Positions 59,701-64,000 of a stretch of DNA of 64,000 nt are shown piece by piece. A model generated the notes under the pieces. It was not told the DNA's origin. It did not search any database and saw only the letters and a program-made list of their open reading frames with translations. Both the position numbers and the translations under genes were made by a program. The DNA is taken from positions 22,090,001 to 22,154,000 of the forward strand of contig JAFFJZ010000002.1 of the NCBI GenBank assembly GCA_018340375.1. The letters run 5' to 3'. Source of the DNA: Gonatopus flavifemur. Lineage: Eukaryota; Arthropoda; Insecta; Hymenoptera; Dryinidae. How positions within the stretch are numbered: position 1 is the first letter of the stretch; every line of letters begins with the position of its first letter.

Positions 59701-60543
59701 GTTGATTCCAAACAATAAAAAAGGATTGTAAATGCATTCATCGTTATTCCTCCATTTAATGAGACTAATGATCATTATTTACAGATTAAAGTAGCTTACG
59801 TGAGTGATAAAAAGATGACAGACGCTATGGGCCTCGAAATCGCATACAATACATATCAGGAGCTAGGATTGAAAGAAGAAGTTCCTGTAGAGCAGATGAA
59901 GAGTCCAGAACAGATGTTTTTCCACATATGGGGAACGGTGAGTTCCAACATAAGCAATTAAAATTTTCATGAAATCACTTGGATATCGAGACCATTATAT
60001 TTAGCTGTGATATTTCTGCTTTGAAAGCCACCCTTACGAACAATGATTATTCATTGGTTTCCTATACTGACTCTGCAATGCTGCTGAAGAACCGTTACTG
60101 GCCCTTTGAAACGTCTGCAGTCTTGTTCGCTGCAGGGACGGGAATTTATGTACTCCGAGAGTACTTTTTTTGTGTAAAAAATGTCTTCAAAGTAAAATAT
60201 GAGGTCAAAAAAAATATTCCCCACTAAAAGTACTTACAAATTATAAAAATGCCCATCTCTAGATTGCTGAGTCATTTCTTGCTGTTATGTTGGGAGAAGT
60301 CTCCCAGCAGTTTATCTTTACATTTTCATACCTCATTTCTGCTTGATGTTTCAGTTTTCCTGTCATGTATACCTGCAGAATGTTTCCAAATCACGGTGGT
60401 CAGGCAAACATCCGTTTCTTCTCCCAGATGAGAGGTTGAATTCGGCGGTAGCACATGTAACCGACTTCTTCACCGTTATGAACTGTACGAAAAAGGATCC
60501 AATGCGCAGTAAGAAACGTTGCAATATGTGGGATGCCGAGTGA
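32732..60543 (+). CDS. M13 neprilysin-like protein, predicted catalytically dead, 17 exons found
   Basis: Exons: 32732-32816, 33856-34023, 35177-35263, 37934-38190, 43459-43644, 45229-45318, 47631-47867, 49622-49712, 50225-50395, 52065-52171, 53466-53527, 54915-54966, 55142-55209, 55277-55401, 59785-59937, 60355-60543, plus one inferred short exon between 47867 and 49622, because that junction is out of phase. All other junctions join in phase at GT-AG borders, giving about 710 residues. The start region (MMTLMVMIEGSRVFASE) looks like a signal peptide, so the protein is probably secreted. M13 features seen: PACENFHTRVCGIWSK in exon 2, YFEALGNLL and ETIRKYI in exon 7, DVCVQDHSMKHLLAALYM in exon 8, NYARLGFLIAREMMRALDSK in exon 13, IAYNTY in exon 15, and the end CNMWDAE matching the family CxxW terminus. 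The zinc ligands are absent: HExxH reads REMMR and the ENIAD Glu is replaced by Lys. Insects carry many neprilysin-like (Nepl) genes and inactive members are known. A role in binding rather than cleaving peptides is inference. Confidence 0.88.
32848..33160. repeat. dispersed CAAGCTTG-rich repeat, copy 1
   Basis: It shares ordered blocks with 42358-42660: TTCACGTACGGTATTCTG, GGCCCAAGCTTGT, CCCAAGCCTGGGCCAAGTT, CAGTCTCGGCAGGTCTTGTG and TTGGTCCATCATTGGGCCAT. The ORFs in it are shadows. It lies in intron 1 of the neprilysin-like gene; a looser relative is at 41805-42060. Confidence 0.8.
35490..35759. repeat. 270-bp MITE, CCCTATGGAAAAG ends
   Basis: The left end CCCTATGGAAAAGATCTCAT is inverted at the right (TATAAGACCTTTTCAACAGGG) with some divergence. 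The interior repeats TTATGAGATTTTAT-like words in both orientations. Confidence 0.7.
35864..37157 (-). mobile_element. degenerate mariner element (copy nested in a foldback)
   Basis: Terminal inverted repeats of about 28 bp (ACACGTCGTTCAATAAGTCC at the left; ACACATCGTTGAATAAGTCC read inward from the right) bound a 1.29-kb element. The left flank is TA and the right flank is CA, probably a mutated TA duplication. The transposase inside is on the minus strand and broken. It lies in intron 3 of the neprilysin-like gene, antisense to it. Confidence 0.92.
35928..36978 (-). pseudogene. mariner transposase pseudogene (DD34D)
   Basis: The transposase is split over several frames. The N-terminal part starts MEKSEFRVLIKHCCFMGK (36978), followed by a piece with VREIAEMTWISSGSV (HTH region). 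The catalytic part begins TMDETWIHHLTPES and runs to HQDNAPCHKS and SPDLAPSDYWLF. The three catalytic Asp residues are present, and the spacing of the last two is 34. Frameshifts lie near 36780, near 36530 and at a run of 13 G residues (36145-36157), which splits the PYSPDLAPSD motif. It is inactive. The sequence differs clearly from the intact mariner at 39333-40394, so the two belong to different lineages. Confidence 0.93.
37476..37856. repeat. foldback MITE, CCCGTACAGCAC-ended family, copy 2
   Basis: This is the second full copy of the 4659-5050 family: same termini, same GAGGCAACGGAGAGGCGAC subterminal block, and an AT-rich centre (37635-37690). It ends 77 bp before the exon at 37934. Confidence 0.88.
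39267..40557 (-). mobile_element. complete mariner element with intact transposase
   Basis: The ends CAAGGGTGGATTGATAAGTT (left) and CGAGGGTGGATTGATAAGTT (read inward from the right) continue as matching inverted repeats through GGCCTGACCAAGA, about 36 bp with one or two mismatches. Both ends are flanked by TA (39265-39266 and 40558-40559), the mariner target duplication. The 1291-bp length is normal. It lies in intron 4 of the neprilysin-like gene, in antisense. Confidence 0.96.
39333..40394 (-). CDS. mariner transposase, intact, DD34D
   Basis: An uninterrupted 353-residue ORF encodes a mariner transposase, which cuts and pastes its element at TA sites. The N-terminal paired-type DNA-binding part has two HTH regions (KYFYLKGLTPKEIKEEMDS; VREIAETCKMSYERVQNIL), separated by a GRP linker (SDEPRSGRPIEV). 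The catalytic triad is visible in VTVDETWVHH, HHDNAPAHTS and YSPDLAPSDYYLF, with exactly 34 residues between the second and third Asp. The family start is probably the Met at 40379 (MEKLENRAV), five codons inside the ORF. No stop, frameshift or missing catalytic residue is seen, so it may encode active protein. Confidence 0.96.
   Translation of the reverse strand: MFFVKMEKLENRAVIKYFYLKGLTPKEIKEEMDSTLGTSSPSYSTVKQWVSEFKKGRVSTSDEPRSGRPIEVTTPDMIEKIHQIVLKDRRLKVREIAETCKMSYERVQNILHQHLYMEKLCARWVPRLLTVDQKLIRKNISTANLALYKRNPSEFLRRFVTVDETWVHHYTPETKEQSKQWIGPGNQLQRRQNNFSANKVMATVFWDARGIIYIDYLEKGKTITGQYYADLLQRLSHEVKIKRPHLAKKKILFHHDNAPAHTSIVAMAKINDLKFELMPHPPYSPDLAPSDYYLFPNLKKWLGGERFADNEEVIEAVNGYFEEPDESVYRDGITRLEHRYEKCISLGGDYVEK
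41069..41185. repeat. degenerate copy of the CCCACATAGCAC MITE
   Basis: CATAGCACCGATGTCTCAC and GAGACATTTGTGCTAT bound a stretch with AGAATATTCT and TGTTGCAGAATATTCTG, as in the copies at 20131-20246 and 53600-53715, but more diverged. Confidence 0.72.
41231..41502. repeat. MITE with CCCAGTGAACA ends
   Basis: The ends CCCAGTGAACACTTATGA and GATAACATATTGTTCACTGGG are inverted. The interior repeats TGATAACATTCTG words and their complements. Confidence 0.65.
42358..42660. repeat. dispersed CAAGCTTG-rich repeat, copy 2
   Basis: Partner of 32848-33160, with the same block order over about 300 bp. A looser relative sits immediately upstream at 41805-42060 (ACTGAAAAAAATCCAAGCTTG..). Confidence 0.78.
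43079..43204. repeat. short MITE with CACTGGAAAAAA ends
   Basis: CACTGGAAAAAATTGTTCTGTTGAAA is mirrored by TTTCAACAAAATATTTTTTTTCAGTG about 125 bp away, and TTGTCTCGACAAAA pairs internally. Confidence 0.65.
43679..44216. repeat. two related foldback MITEs, CACTGAAAACA..TTTGTT ends
   Basis: The units 43679-43825 and 43973-44216 share ends (CTGAAAACACGATTTGTT / AACAAATCGTGTTTGCAG and CTGAAAACACAGTTTGTT / AACAAACGTTTTCTCAG). Both contain GGTTGGCTGAAATAAAATTT-like cores. They lie 35 bp past the exon that ends at 43644. Confidence 0.75.
44472..44571. repeat. 100-bp near-perfect hairpin palindrome
   Basis: CCCGAGTAGAAATTTGGTAA, then GGCCAACGTCGGGGCTTTAT, fold back onto ATAAAGCCTCGACGTTGGCC and TTACCAAATTTCTACTCGGG with about one mismatch and a loop of only 12-16 bp. 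It is directly followed by repeated GGTGTGGAG(A/T)ACTCCACA words (44570-44620). Confidence 0.9.
45367..45478. repeat. single arm of the CCCGTACAGCAC foldback family
   Basis: It begins CCGTACAGCACACTCATCG and follows the arm of the 4659-5050 element, more diverged, up to AATAAGATAGTGTCTTCC. No second arm is present. It lies 48 bp past the exon ending at 45318. Confidence 0.65.
46174..46850. repeat. 677-bp foldback element, CCCGAAGAGAACAT ends
   Basis: The left arm starts CCCGAAGAGAACATGGAGCT and the right arm ends GTTCTCTTCGGG. The arms pair through GATCTGTATAGATCGG, TAACTTTTAGATTCACAAAC and AAATGTCCACCTC. The centre is near 46590. A 166-bp hAT-type MITE is nested in the left arm. Confidence 0.88.
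46287..46452. repeat. 166-bp hAT-type MITE with 8-bp target duplication
   Basis: Ends CAGTGATGCCAGCATTTGGT and ACCGAATGCTGGCATCACTG are inverted, with one mismatch. The directly flanking 8-mers are identical (GTTCTACG at 46279-46286 and 46453-46460), which is the hAT signature. It is nested inside the foldback at 46174-46850. Confidence 0.92.
48607..48678 (-). repeat. tRNA-derived SINE head (minus strand), copy 2
   Basis: On the minus strand it has a box A-like (TGGCTCAGTGGATA) and box B-like (GGTTCGATTCTCACC) pair at tRNA spacing. The bases between do not form a clean anticodon arm, so I read it as a SINE and not a gene. The minus-strand tail continues toward 48400 with GAAAGG/GAGGAG words. 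Confidence 0.6.
49145..49375. repeat. AT-rich palindromic repeats, copy 3
   Basis: Two successive units with AATTATATATAATTTATATAG and TATATAAATTATATATGAATT resemble the elements near 8138 and 15268. They lie shortly upstream of the exon starting at 49622. Confidence 0.5.
50543..50822. repeat. 280-bp nearly perfect palindrome
   Basis: GTGAACATTTTTCCCCTCAA pairs with TTGAGGGGAAAAATGTTCAC, and the pairing continues inward through GAACATAATGAATGTTTG, GATTTTCGGCAA and GAGCTCTAGAAGTTATCAG to a small loop near 50682. Few mismatches suggest recent insertion. A diverged arm is near 60870-60920. Confidence 0.92.
51290..51566. repeat. MITE with ACACTGTTAAAAAC ends
   Basis: The left end ACACTGTTAAAAACAACTGG is inverted loosely at the right (GGAATTTTCCCGAAG..TTCACAGTGT). 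Internal TACAAGAA / TTTCCAGTA words occur in both orientations. Confidence 0.65.
52167..52640 (-). pseudogene. relic of an arthropod repeat-encoded protein (KKR..NW / KLKP.C.C family)
   Basis: On the minus strand one frame reads RCKKRAVNKMNWESNENKLN, then KKARKLKPICHC, FNEDQRTDIFKKF, a TAG where the family normally has Trp (52377-52379), and continues with KMSWNENKIFVDGTVKSC and NSRRNLTFEYSLPL before a final stop. I recognise this as the conserved N-terminal region of a large set of uncharacterised arthropod proteins that occur in many copies and are probably transposon-borne. I cannot name the family. It lies between exons 52171 and 53466 of the neprilysin-like gene in antisense. The + strand ORF over the same bases is its shadow. 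Confidence 0.55.
53600..53715. repeat. MITE with CCCACATAGCACAAATGTCTC ends, copy 2
   Basis: A 116-bp copy aligned end to end with 20131-20246, with few changes. It is flanked by TA on both sides and lies 72 bp past the exon ending at 53527. Confidence 0.88.
53870..54121. repeat. MITE with ACACTGTAAAAAAT ends
   Basis: ACACTGTAAAAAATAATCGTGG is inverted as CCCCACATTTTTTACAGTGT. The interior repeats GGTGG..AATT..CCTC words in both orientations. The minus-strand ORF in it has no family features. Confidence 0.78.
54213..54855. repeat. repeat with CACTGAGAAAAGTTTGGT ends
   Basis: CACTGAGAAAAGTTTGGTAC near 54213 is inverted as ACCAAACTTTTTTCAGTG ending near 54855. The interior shows no gene. It ends 60 bp before the exon starting at 54915. 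Confidence 0.62.
55142..55209 (+). other. zinc-motif exon of the neprilysin-like gene with a lost HExxH
   Basis: This 68-bp exon encodes YVNYARLGFLIAREMMRALD and two further residues, with a Gly completed in the next exon. In active M13 peptidases the equivalent stretch is NYGxIGxVIGHExxHxFD. The alignment keeps NY, the I/L-G core, the central Glu and the D..G end, but both zinc-binding His residues are Arg. The frame is open and both splice sites are canonical, so the loss looks like selected divergence and not decay. Confidence 0.88.
56234..57875. repeat. outer inverted repeat enclosing the 56531-57779 element
   Basis: CAGAACTGTGATAAGAACCCA at the left (near 56240) is inverted as TGGGTTCTTATCGCAGTG at the right (near 57850), suggesting an older MITE split by the inner element. 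Confidence 0.5.
56531..57779. repeat. 1.25-kb element with GCATCCCTCGTGGAAATATA ends
   Basis: The first 26 bp (GCATCCCTCGTGGAAATATA, then TCTACG) are repeated exactly inverted at the other end. The interior is dense in TACGAATTT, TTTCGTAG and ACGTAG words in both orientations and contains no transposase. It is in the long intron before the exon at 59785. Confidence 0.82.
58062..58312. repeat. foldback element related to the CCCGTACAGCAC family
   Basis: The arms pair (TACGTCGCATCTCTGTAGAAT with ATTCCACGGAGATGCGACGTA; GGTGGATA with TATCCACC; GAGGCAACGGAGAAATTT with the GGACATTTCTCCGTTGTCTC region). It shares GAGGCAACGGAGA and GGACATTTCTCCG with the 37476-37856 element. Confidence 0.8.
59254..59518. 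repeat. MITE with CCCTGTTACAAAAATCCAGC ends, copy 2
   Basis: A 265-bp copy aligned end to end with 22263-22528, with similar internal TCCAGCTGGGATTCC units. Confidence 0.9.
59785..59937 (+). other. exon of the neprilysin-like gene where GENIAD is lost
   Basis: The 51-codon exon begins IKVAYVSDKKMTDAMGLEIA and continues YNTYQELGL. By alignment to the M13 segment TLGENIADxxGLxxAYxAY, the third zinc ligand (Glu) falls on a Lys in SDKKMTD, while the following Asp, GL and AYxxY are kept. Splice phases are 0 on both sides. Confidence 0.82.
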
Positions 60544-61869
60544 TCTGCTCCCCAATGATATACGTCGATGTACTCATGAATTCACCAAGTATCGAGTTGT
60601 ACAACCTGTATTGGTTTTTGAAAAATATATCTATATGTAACATGGAATACATTTTATTGAATTTCTTTTTCACGTCTGTTTTGGCTCTTCTTACCCTGTT
60701 TAGTGAACCCAATGGGTATTAATCAATTTTCATTGGAATTATCTACGTTTAATCCGAATGAATGGGAATTTTTTCACCAGGGTAAACAATTCAATCCATC
60801 CCCATAAACTCCCAAAACAAACGTAACGAGTAGTAATCGGTTCCAATTGAACTTCTGTCTTTTCTGTTAGCATTTAGAGAACATATTGAATGTTCGAAAT
60901 GTTGAGGGGAGAAATGTTTACTGGGAGGTCTCAGACACGTCTTTTCGATATCTAATCTGTAAATTCTCCCTAGTGGCAATAATTTTTCTTCAAAAGGACC
61001 TTCAAAGTCTGCTCCCTCGCTGGCTTTCGGGTCTGTCGAAAGAAACTTACGATAGTAATCCTGCAAAAAGTATCTGTTTCAAATCTATTGAGATTTTATA
61101 TCACTGGAAAATTACGTAAAAGTTTCATATCTCACATCGTATTTTTGAAAGTAAAAACCAGAATGAATCTGCAACGCATTTTCTTATCCAGACCTATTTT
61201 CGTAATTTCGTGTCAACGGATAAAAGGCCGTTCATAAACTACTTAGCCCTGTTTTTGTGACTGTTTGAGCCACTCTCTTCCCATGTAGCTTTATTGTGGC
61301 CATTCTTTGAACACCCCTCCAACCCTGTAGGAACGTAGTTTTTTACTCACAACTGAATTAATTTCAATCAAATGAATTCTTATCCAAATATGATATGAAT
61401 AAAATTTCAATCAAAGATTTATTTTATTGAAATAAGATATCTCTCATTTCAAATGAAATTTATTCGAATCAAGAAGGATCTTATTGGATTAAATTTAATA
61501 TCTATCCAGGTTATATTCAAATGTATCATTCTTCTGGATGTTCATATAGAATTTCCTTCCAAGTACAAGATGAATGAAAAACTATATAGCTTGGAATCGA
61601 CCCCCCCCCCATCTTACCCCTCCTTCCCCCTTCATTGACCACGTAGTTTATGAACGACCCCTGAGTAGACAAGTGGGCGAGCAGACTTTGAAGGTTCGGT
61701 TGGAAAAAAATCATTGTCACTAGAGTGAAAGAGTGAAAAATGAAACTAGAAATTCTACTGGAAAATTTCAAAAGCTTAATTTTGGCTGTTACAATACGTG
61801 TTTGAGATATTGTGCTCTTTGACTTACTTTAAATAAAATCTCACTCAGAGGAAATTTCATTATAATATA
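60544..61869. other. 3' flank of the neprilysin-like gene, no further gene seen
   Basis: It contains a single foldback arm near 60870-60920 related to the palindrome at 50543-50822, and an element at 61225-61661 with inverted GGCCGTTCATAAACTAC / GTAGTTTATGAACGACCCC ends. I see no exon. Confidence 0.5.
61225..61661. repeat. MITE with GGYCGTTCATAAACTAC ends
   Basis: GGCCGTTCATAAACTACTTA near 61226 is inverted as CACGTAGTTTATGAACGACC ending near 61661. Inside are runs of C and repeated AATGAATTTTATT-like words. Confidence 0.62.
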
Positions 61870-63902
61870 CAGGGCGTCCCATTTGAAACAGGACAGCTGA
61901 ATAACTCTTCAGGGAATGGAGGGGGAAAAAAATTGTTCAGATAAAAGTTGTAGGGTTCGAAAGGGGCCATAAGATGGTGACCTTGAATTTGACCTTGAGG
62001 TCAATTTTGAGCATAATTGATGGTCAAAGTATGTTTTTTCAAATGGAAAACCCTACGTTTGACCTCAGAAATGGAAAGAGCGGAAAATTTTACGTCCGAA
62101 TATGTTAACATATCAGGTCATTTAGAGGTCATTTGGAGGTCAAAAAACCATTTTCTATGGATTTTCACGGAAAAGCCTCAAACGAGTTGTTTCTCTGACC
62201 AAAGTTATCAAAGTTAAAGTGAAACCCCACGTTTCGACCTTGAATTCGACCTTGAGAACGATAATGAATGCCAAATTTGAAACAATAATTAAAAAATTAT
62301 TTATTTTTCCAGTTCGTCGTTTTATAATTACAGATGGCACAAATCCGTTGACGGGTAAGACACACTTATTGCAGGAGATGTTCGAATTGACCGCCATTTA
62401 CTTCAATACATAACTCCAGCCGGCGTCGAAAGTTTCCAAGAACAGACTGAAAAACTTCTGCACGAATATTCGCAATTGCGTATCTGATGCGTTGTTGTAG
62501 ATCCACAGGTGTTGTTGGTCGGTTGGTATAAACGACATTTTTTACGTAACCCCACGAATAAAAATCTAGAGGGGTGAGATCAGGAGTCTTGCCGGCCACA
62601 GTACAAATCCACCTCGACCAATCCAACGATTGGGGAAAAGGATATTTAGATAATCCCTCACACATCGAGCAAAGTGTGGTGGTGCACCGTTTTGCTGATA
62701 CCACATCCTCTGCCTAGTTGCTAATGTCACATCTTCCATGAGAACTGGTAATTCATTCTGTAAAAACTGTAGATAATTAGGACCGTTAACAGTTCCATCA
62801 AAAAAATACGGCCCAATAACTTGATTGTCTAGAATTCCACACCAAACATTTATACTCCACCGATGCTGATGATCAACTTGTTGAGTCCAGTGCGGGTTTT
62901 GCGCTGACCAATAGTGGCTATTGTGACGATTTAACAAGCCAGTACTTTGAAACGTTGATTCATCACTGAAAAGAACATATCGAAAGAAATCGGGCGCTTC
63001 GTTCAACCTCTGTAAAGCCCAATGGCAAAAGTTAACCCGATTCTGTATCTCTTGTTGAGATAATTCTTGGGTCAGTGTGATGTGGTACGGATGATATTGA
63101 GCAGCTTGTAGAATTCTGTGTGCCGTACTGCGTGGAATACCCAAATCGCGTTCAATATCACGTAAACTAACATGAGGATTCATGTGTATTATTGCTAAAA
63201 CAGCAACGCATCGAGGGTCGTTAAAGTTGAAACCTTGATTGTTTCGGCGTTGACCAATCCTTCCTTGTCGACAATTTCTTTCAACTTGGCGAATGACTTC
63301 TGGAGAAGGATGATGCTGCCGATCTCCAAACCGCTCTCTGTACAATCGTGACGCTCTTTGATACACTCCGCGACACTCACCCAAGGTCATTAAAATATCA
63401 ACACATGCGTTAGGTGAATAAACCATTTTGAACCCGCACTTACACCGTAAACGATGAAAACTTCTTAATGATCATTTTCGTACTGATATGAAGAATAAAC
63501 TCTGAAGGTTGGTTCTGTTTACTTTCAATTCAAGGTCGAAACGTGGGGTTTCACTTTAACTTTAATAACTTTGGTCAGAGGAACAACTCGTTTGAGGCTT
63601 TTCCGTGAAAATCCATAGAAAATGGTTTTTTGACCTTCAAATGACCTCTGAATGACCTGATATGTTAACATATTCGGACGTAAAATTTTCCGCTCTTTCC
63701 ATTTCTGAGGTCGAACGTAGGGTTTTCCATTTGAAAAAACATACTTTGACCATCAATTATGCTCAAAATTGACCTCAAGGTCAAATTCAAGGTCACCATC
63801 TTATGGCCCCCTTCGAACCCTACAACTTTTATCTGAACAATTTTTTCCCCCTCCATTCCCTGAAGAGTTATTCAGCTGTCCTGTTTCAAATGGGACGCCC
63901 TG
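61870..63902 (-). mobile_element. Tc1/mariner-like element with 375-bp terminal inverted repeats
   Basis: The outer ends CAGGGCGTCCCATTTGAAAC pair exactly, and the inverted match continues for about 378 bp (61870-62247 against 63528-63902) with few differences. TA flanks both sides (61868-61869 and 63903-63904). The transposase remnant (62366-63426, minus) fills the middle. The inverted repeats account for the small ORFs at 62017-62217 and 63665-63856. Confidence 0.93.
62366..63426 (-). pseudogene. DUF4817/DDE transposase with D-to-N and frameshift
   Basis: The 5' part starts MVYSPNACVDILMTLGECRG, the DUF4817 helix-turn-helix found in many insect Tc1/mariner-like transposases. A second HTH follows (VSLRDIERDLGIPRSTAHRI), then the DDE domain: first Asp in LFSDESTF, second site in YQQNGAPPHF where Asp is expected (AAC at 62689-62691 on the minus strand), third in PDLTPLDFYSWG. 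The spacing from the second to the third site is 41 (DD41D type) once a one-base loss near 62588 is allowed for. That loss throws the upstream frame into an early stop after LLISPL. The tail ends GGQFEHLLQ. Two independent lesions make the protein inactive. Confidence 0.92.
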
Positions 63903-64000
63903 TATAACAAAAGATGTTAAATATCTGATTCAACTTAATATGCGTACAATAGAATTTATTATATTATACGATATATTGTATAATCATCTTCATTATATAT

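Noticed and set aside
1..64000. CRISPR arrays, operons, bacterial promoters
   Set aside because: The window is clearly eukaryotic nuclear DNA. The direct repeats seen have no spacer regularity apart from the 10-bp AGATCT array, which is too short-period to be CRISPR.

Overview
The window is AT-rich nuclear DNA of an arthropod, almost certainly an insect. The genes are split by GT-AG introns, the gene families are animal ones (PEX11, HRG1 heme transporter, M13 neprilysin-like), and the intervening DNA is packed with insect-type DNA transposons: mariner, a DUF4817/DDE Tc1-mariner relative, hAT relics, and many foldback elements and MITEs. I cannot fix the order. A hymenopteran is a reasonable guess, but nothing here proves it.

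Layout. 630-1159 (+) is the last exon of a PEX11B-type peroxisomal membrane protein. It lies tail to tail with a complete three-exon heme transporter gene of the HRG1/SLC48A1 family (1774-9385, -), whose 6.8 kb first intron holds several repeats. From 10 to 14.3 kb there are two large foldback elements and a dead hAT transposase. 14634-19834 (-) is a three-exon gene for an unrecognised protein of about 167 residues. An 82-residue membrane ORF (23080-23328, -) sits upstream of it, and a strong splice donor follows that ORF's stop codon, so the two may share one transcript. From 24 to 32.7 kb I see only repeats.

The right half is dominated by one + strand gene (32732-60543) that I assembled from 17 exons. 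It encodes an M13 neprilysin-like protein with a probable signal peptide. All three zinc ligands are replaced: the HExxH site reads REMMR and the GENIAD glutamate is a lysine. It is therefore very likely a pseudoprotease. One junction (47867/49622) does not close in phase and probably hides a short exon. Its introns contain an intact mariner (39267-40557), a broken mariner nested in a foldback repeat (35864-37157), a relic of an arthropod repeat-encoded protein (52167-52640), and about twenty MITEs or palindromes. The window ends with a 2 kb DDE element with 375-bp inverted repeats (61870-63902), which carries a catalytic Asp-to-Asn change and a frameshift.

The host genes have no evident functional link. 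The most unusual non-genic structure is a MITE at 17989-18356 built of AGATCT palindromes on a 10-bp (one helical turn) period.
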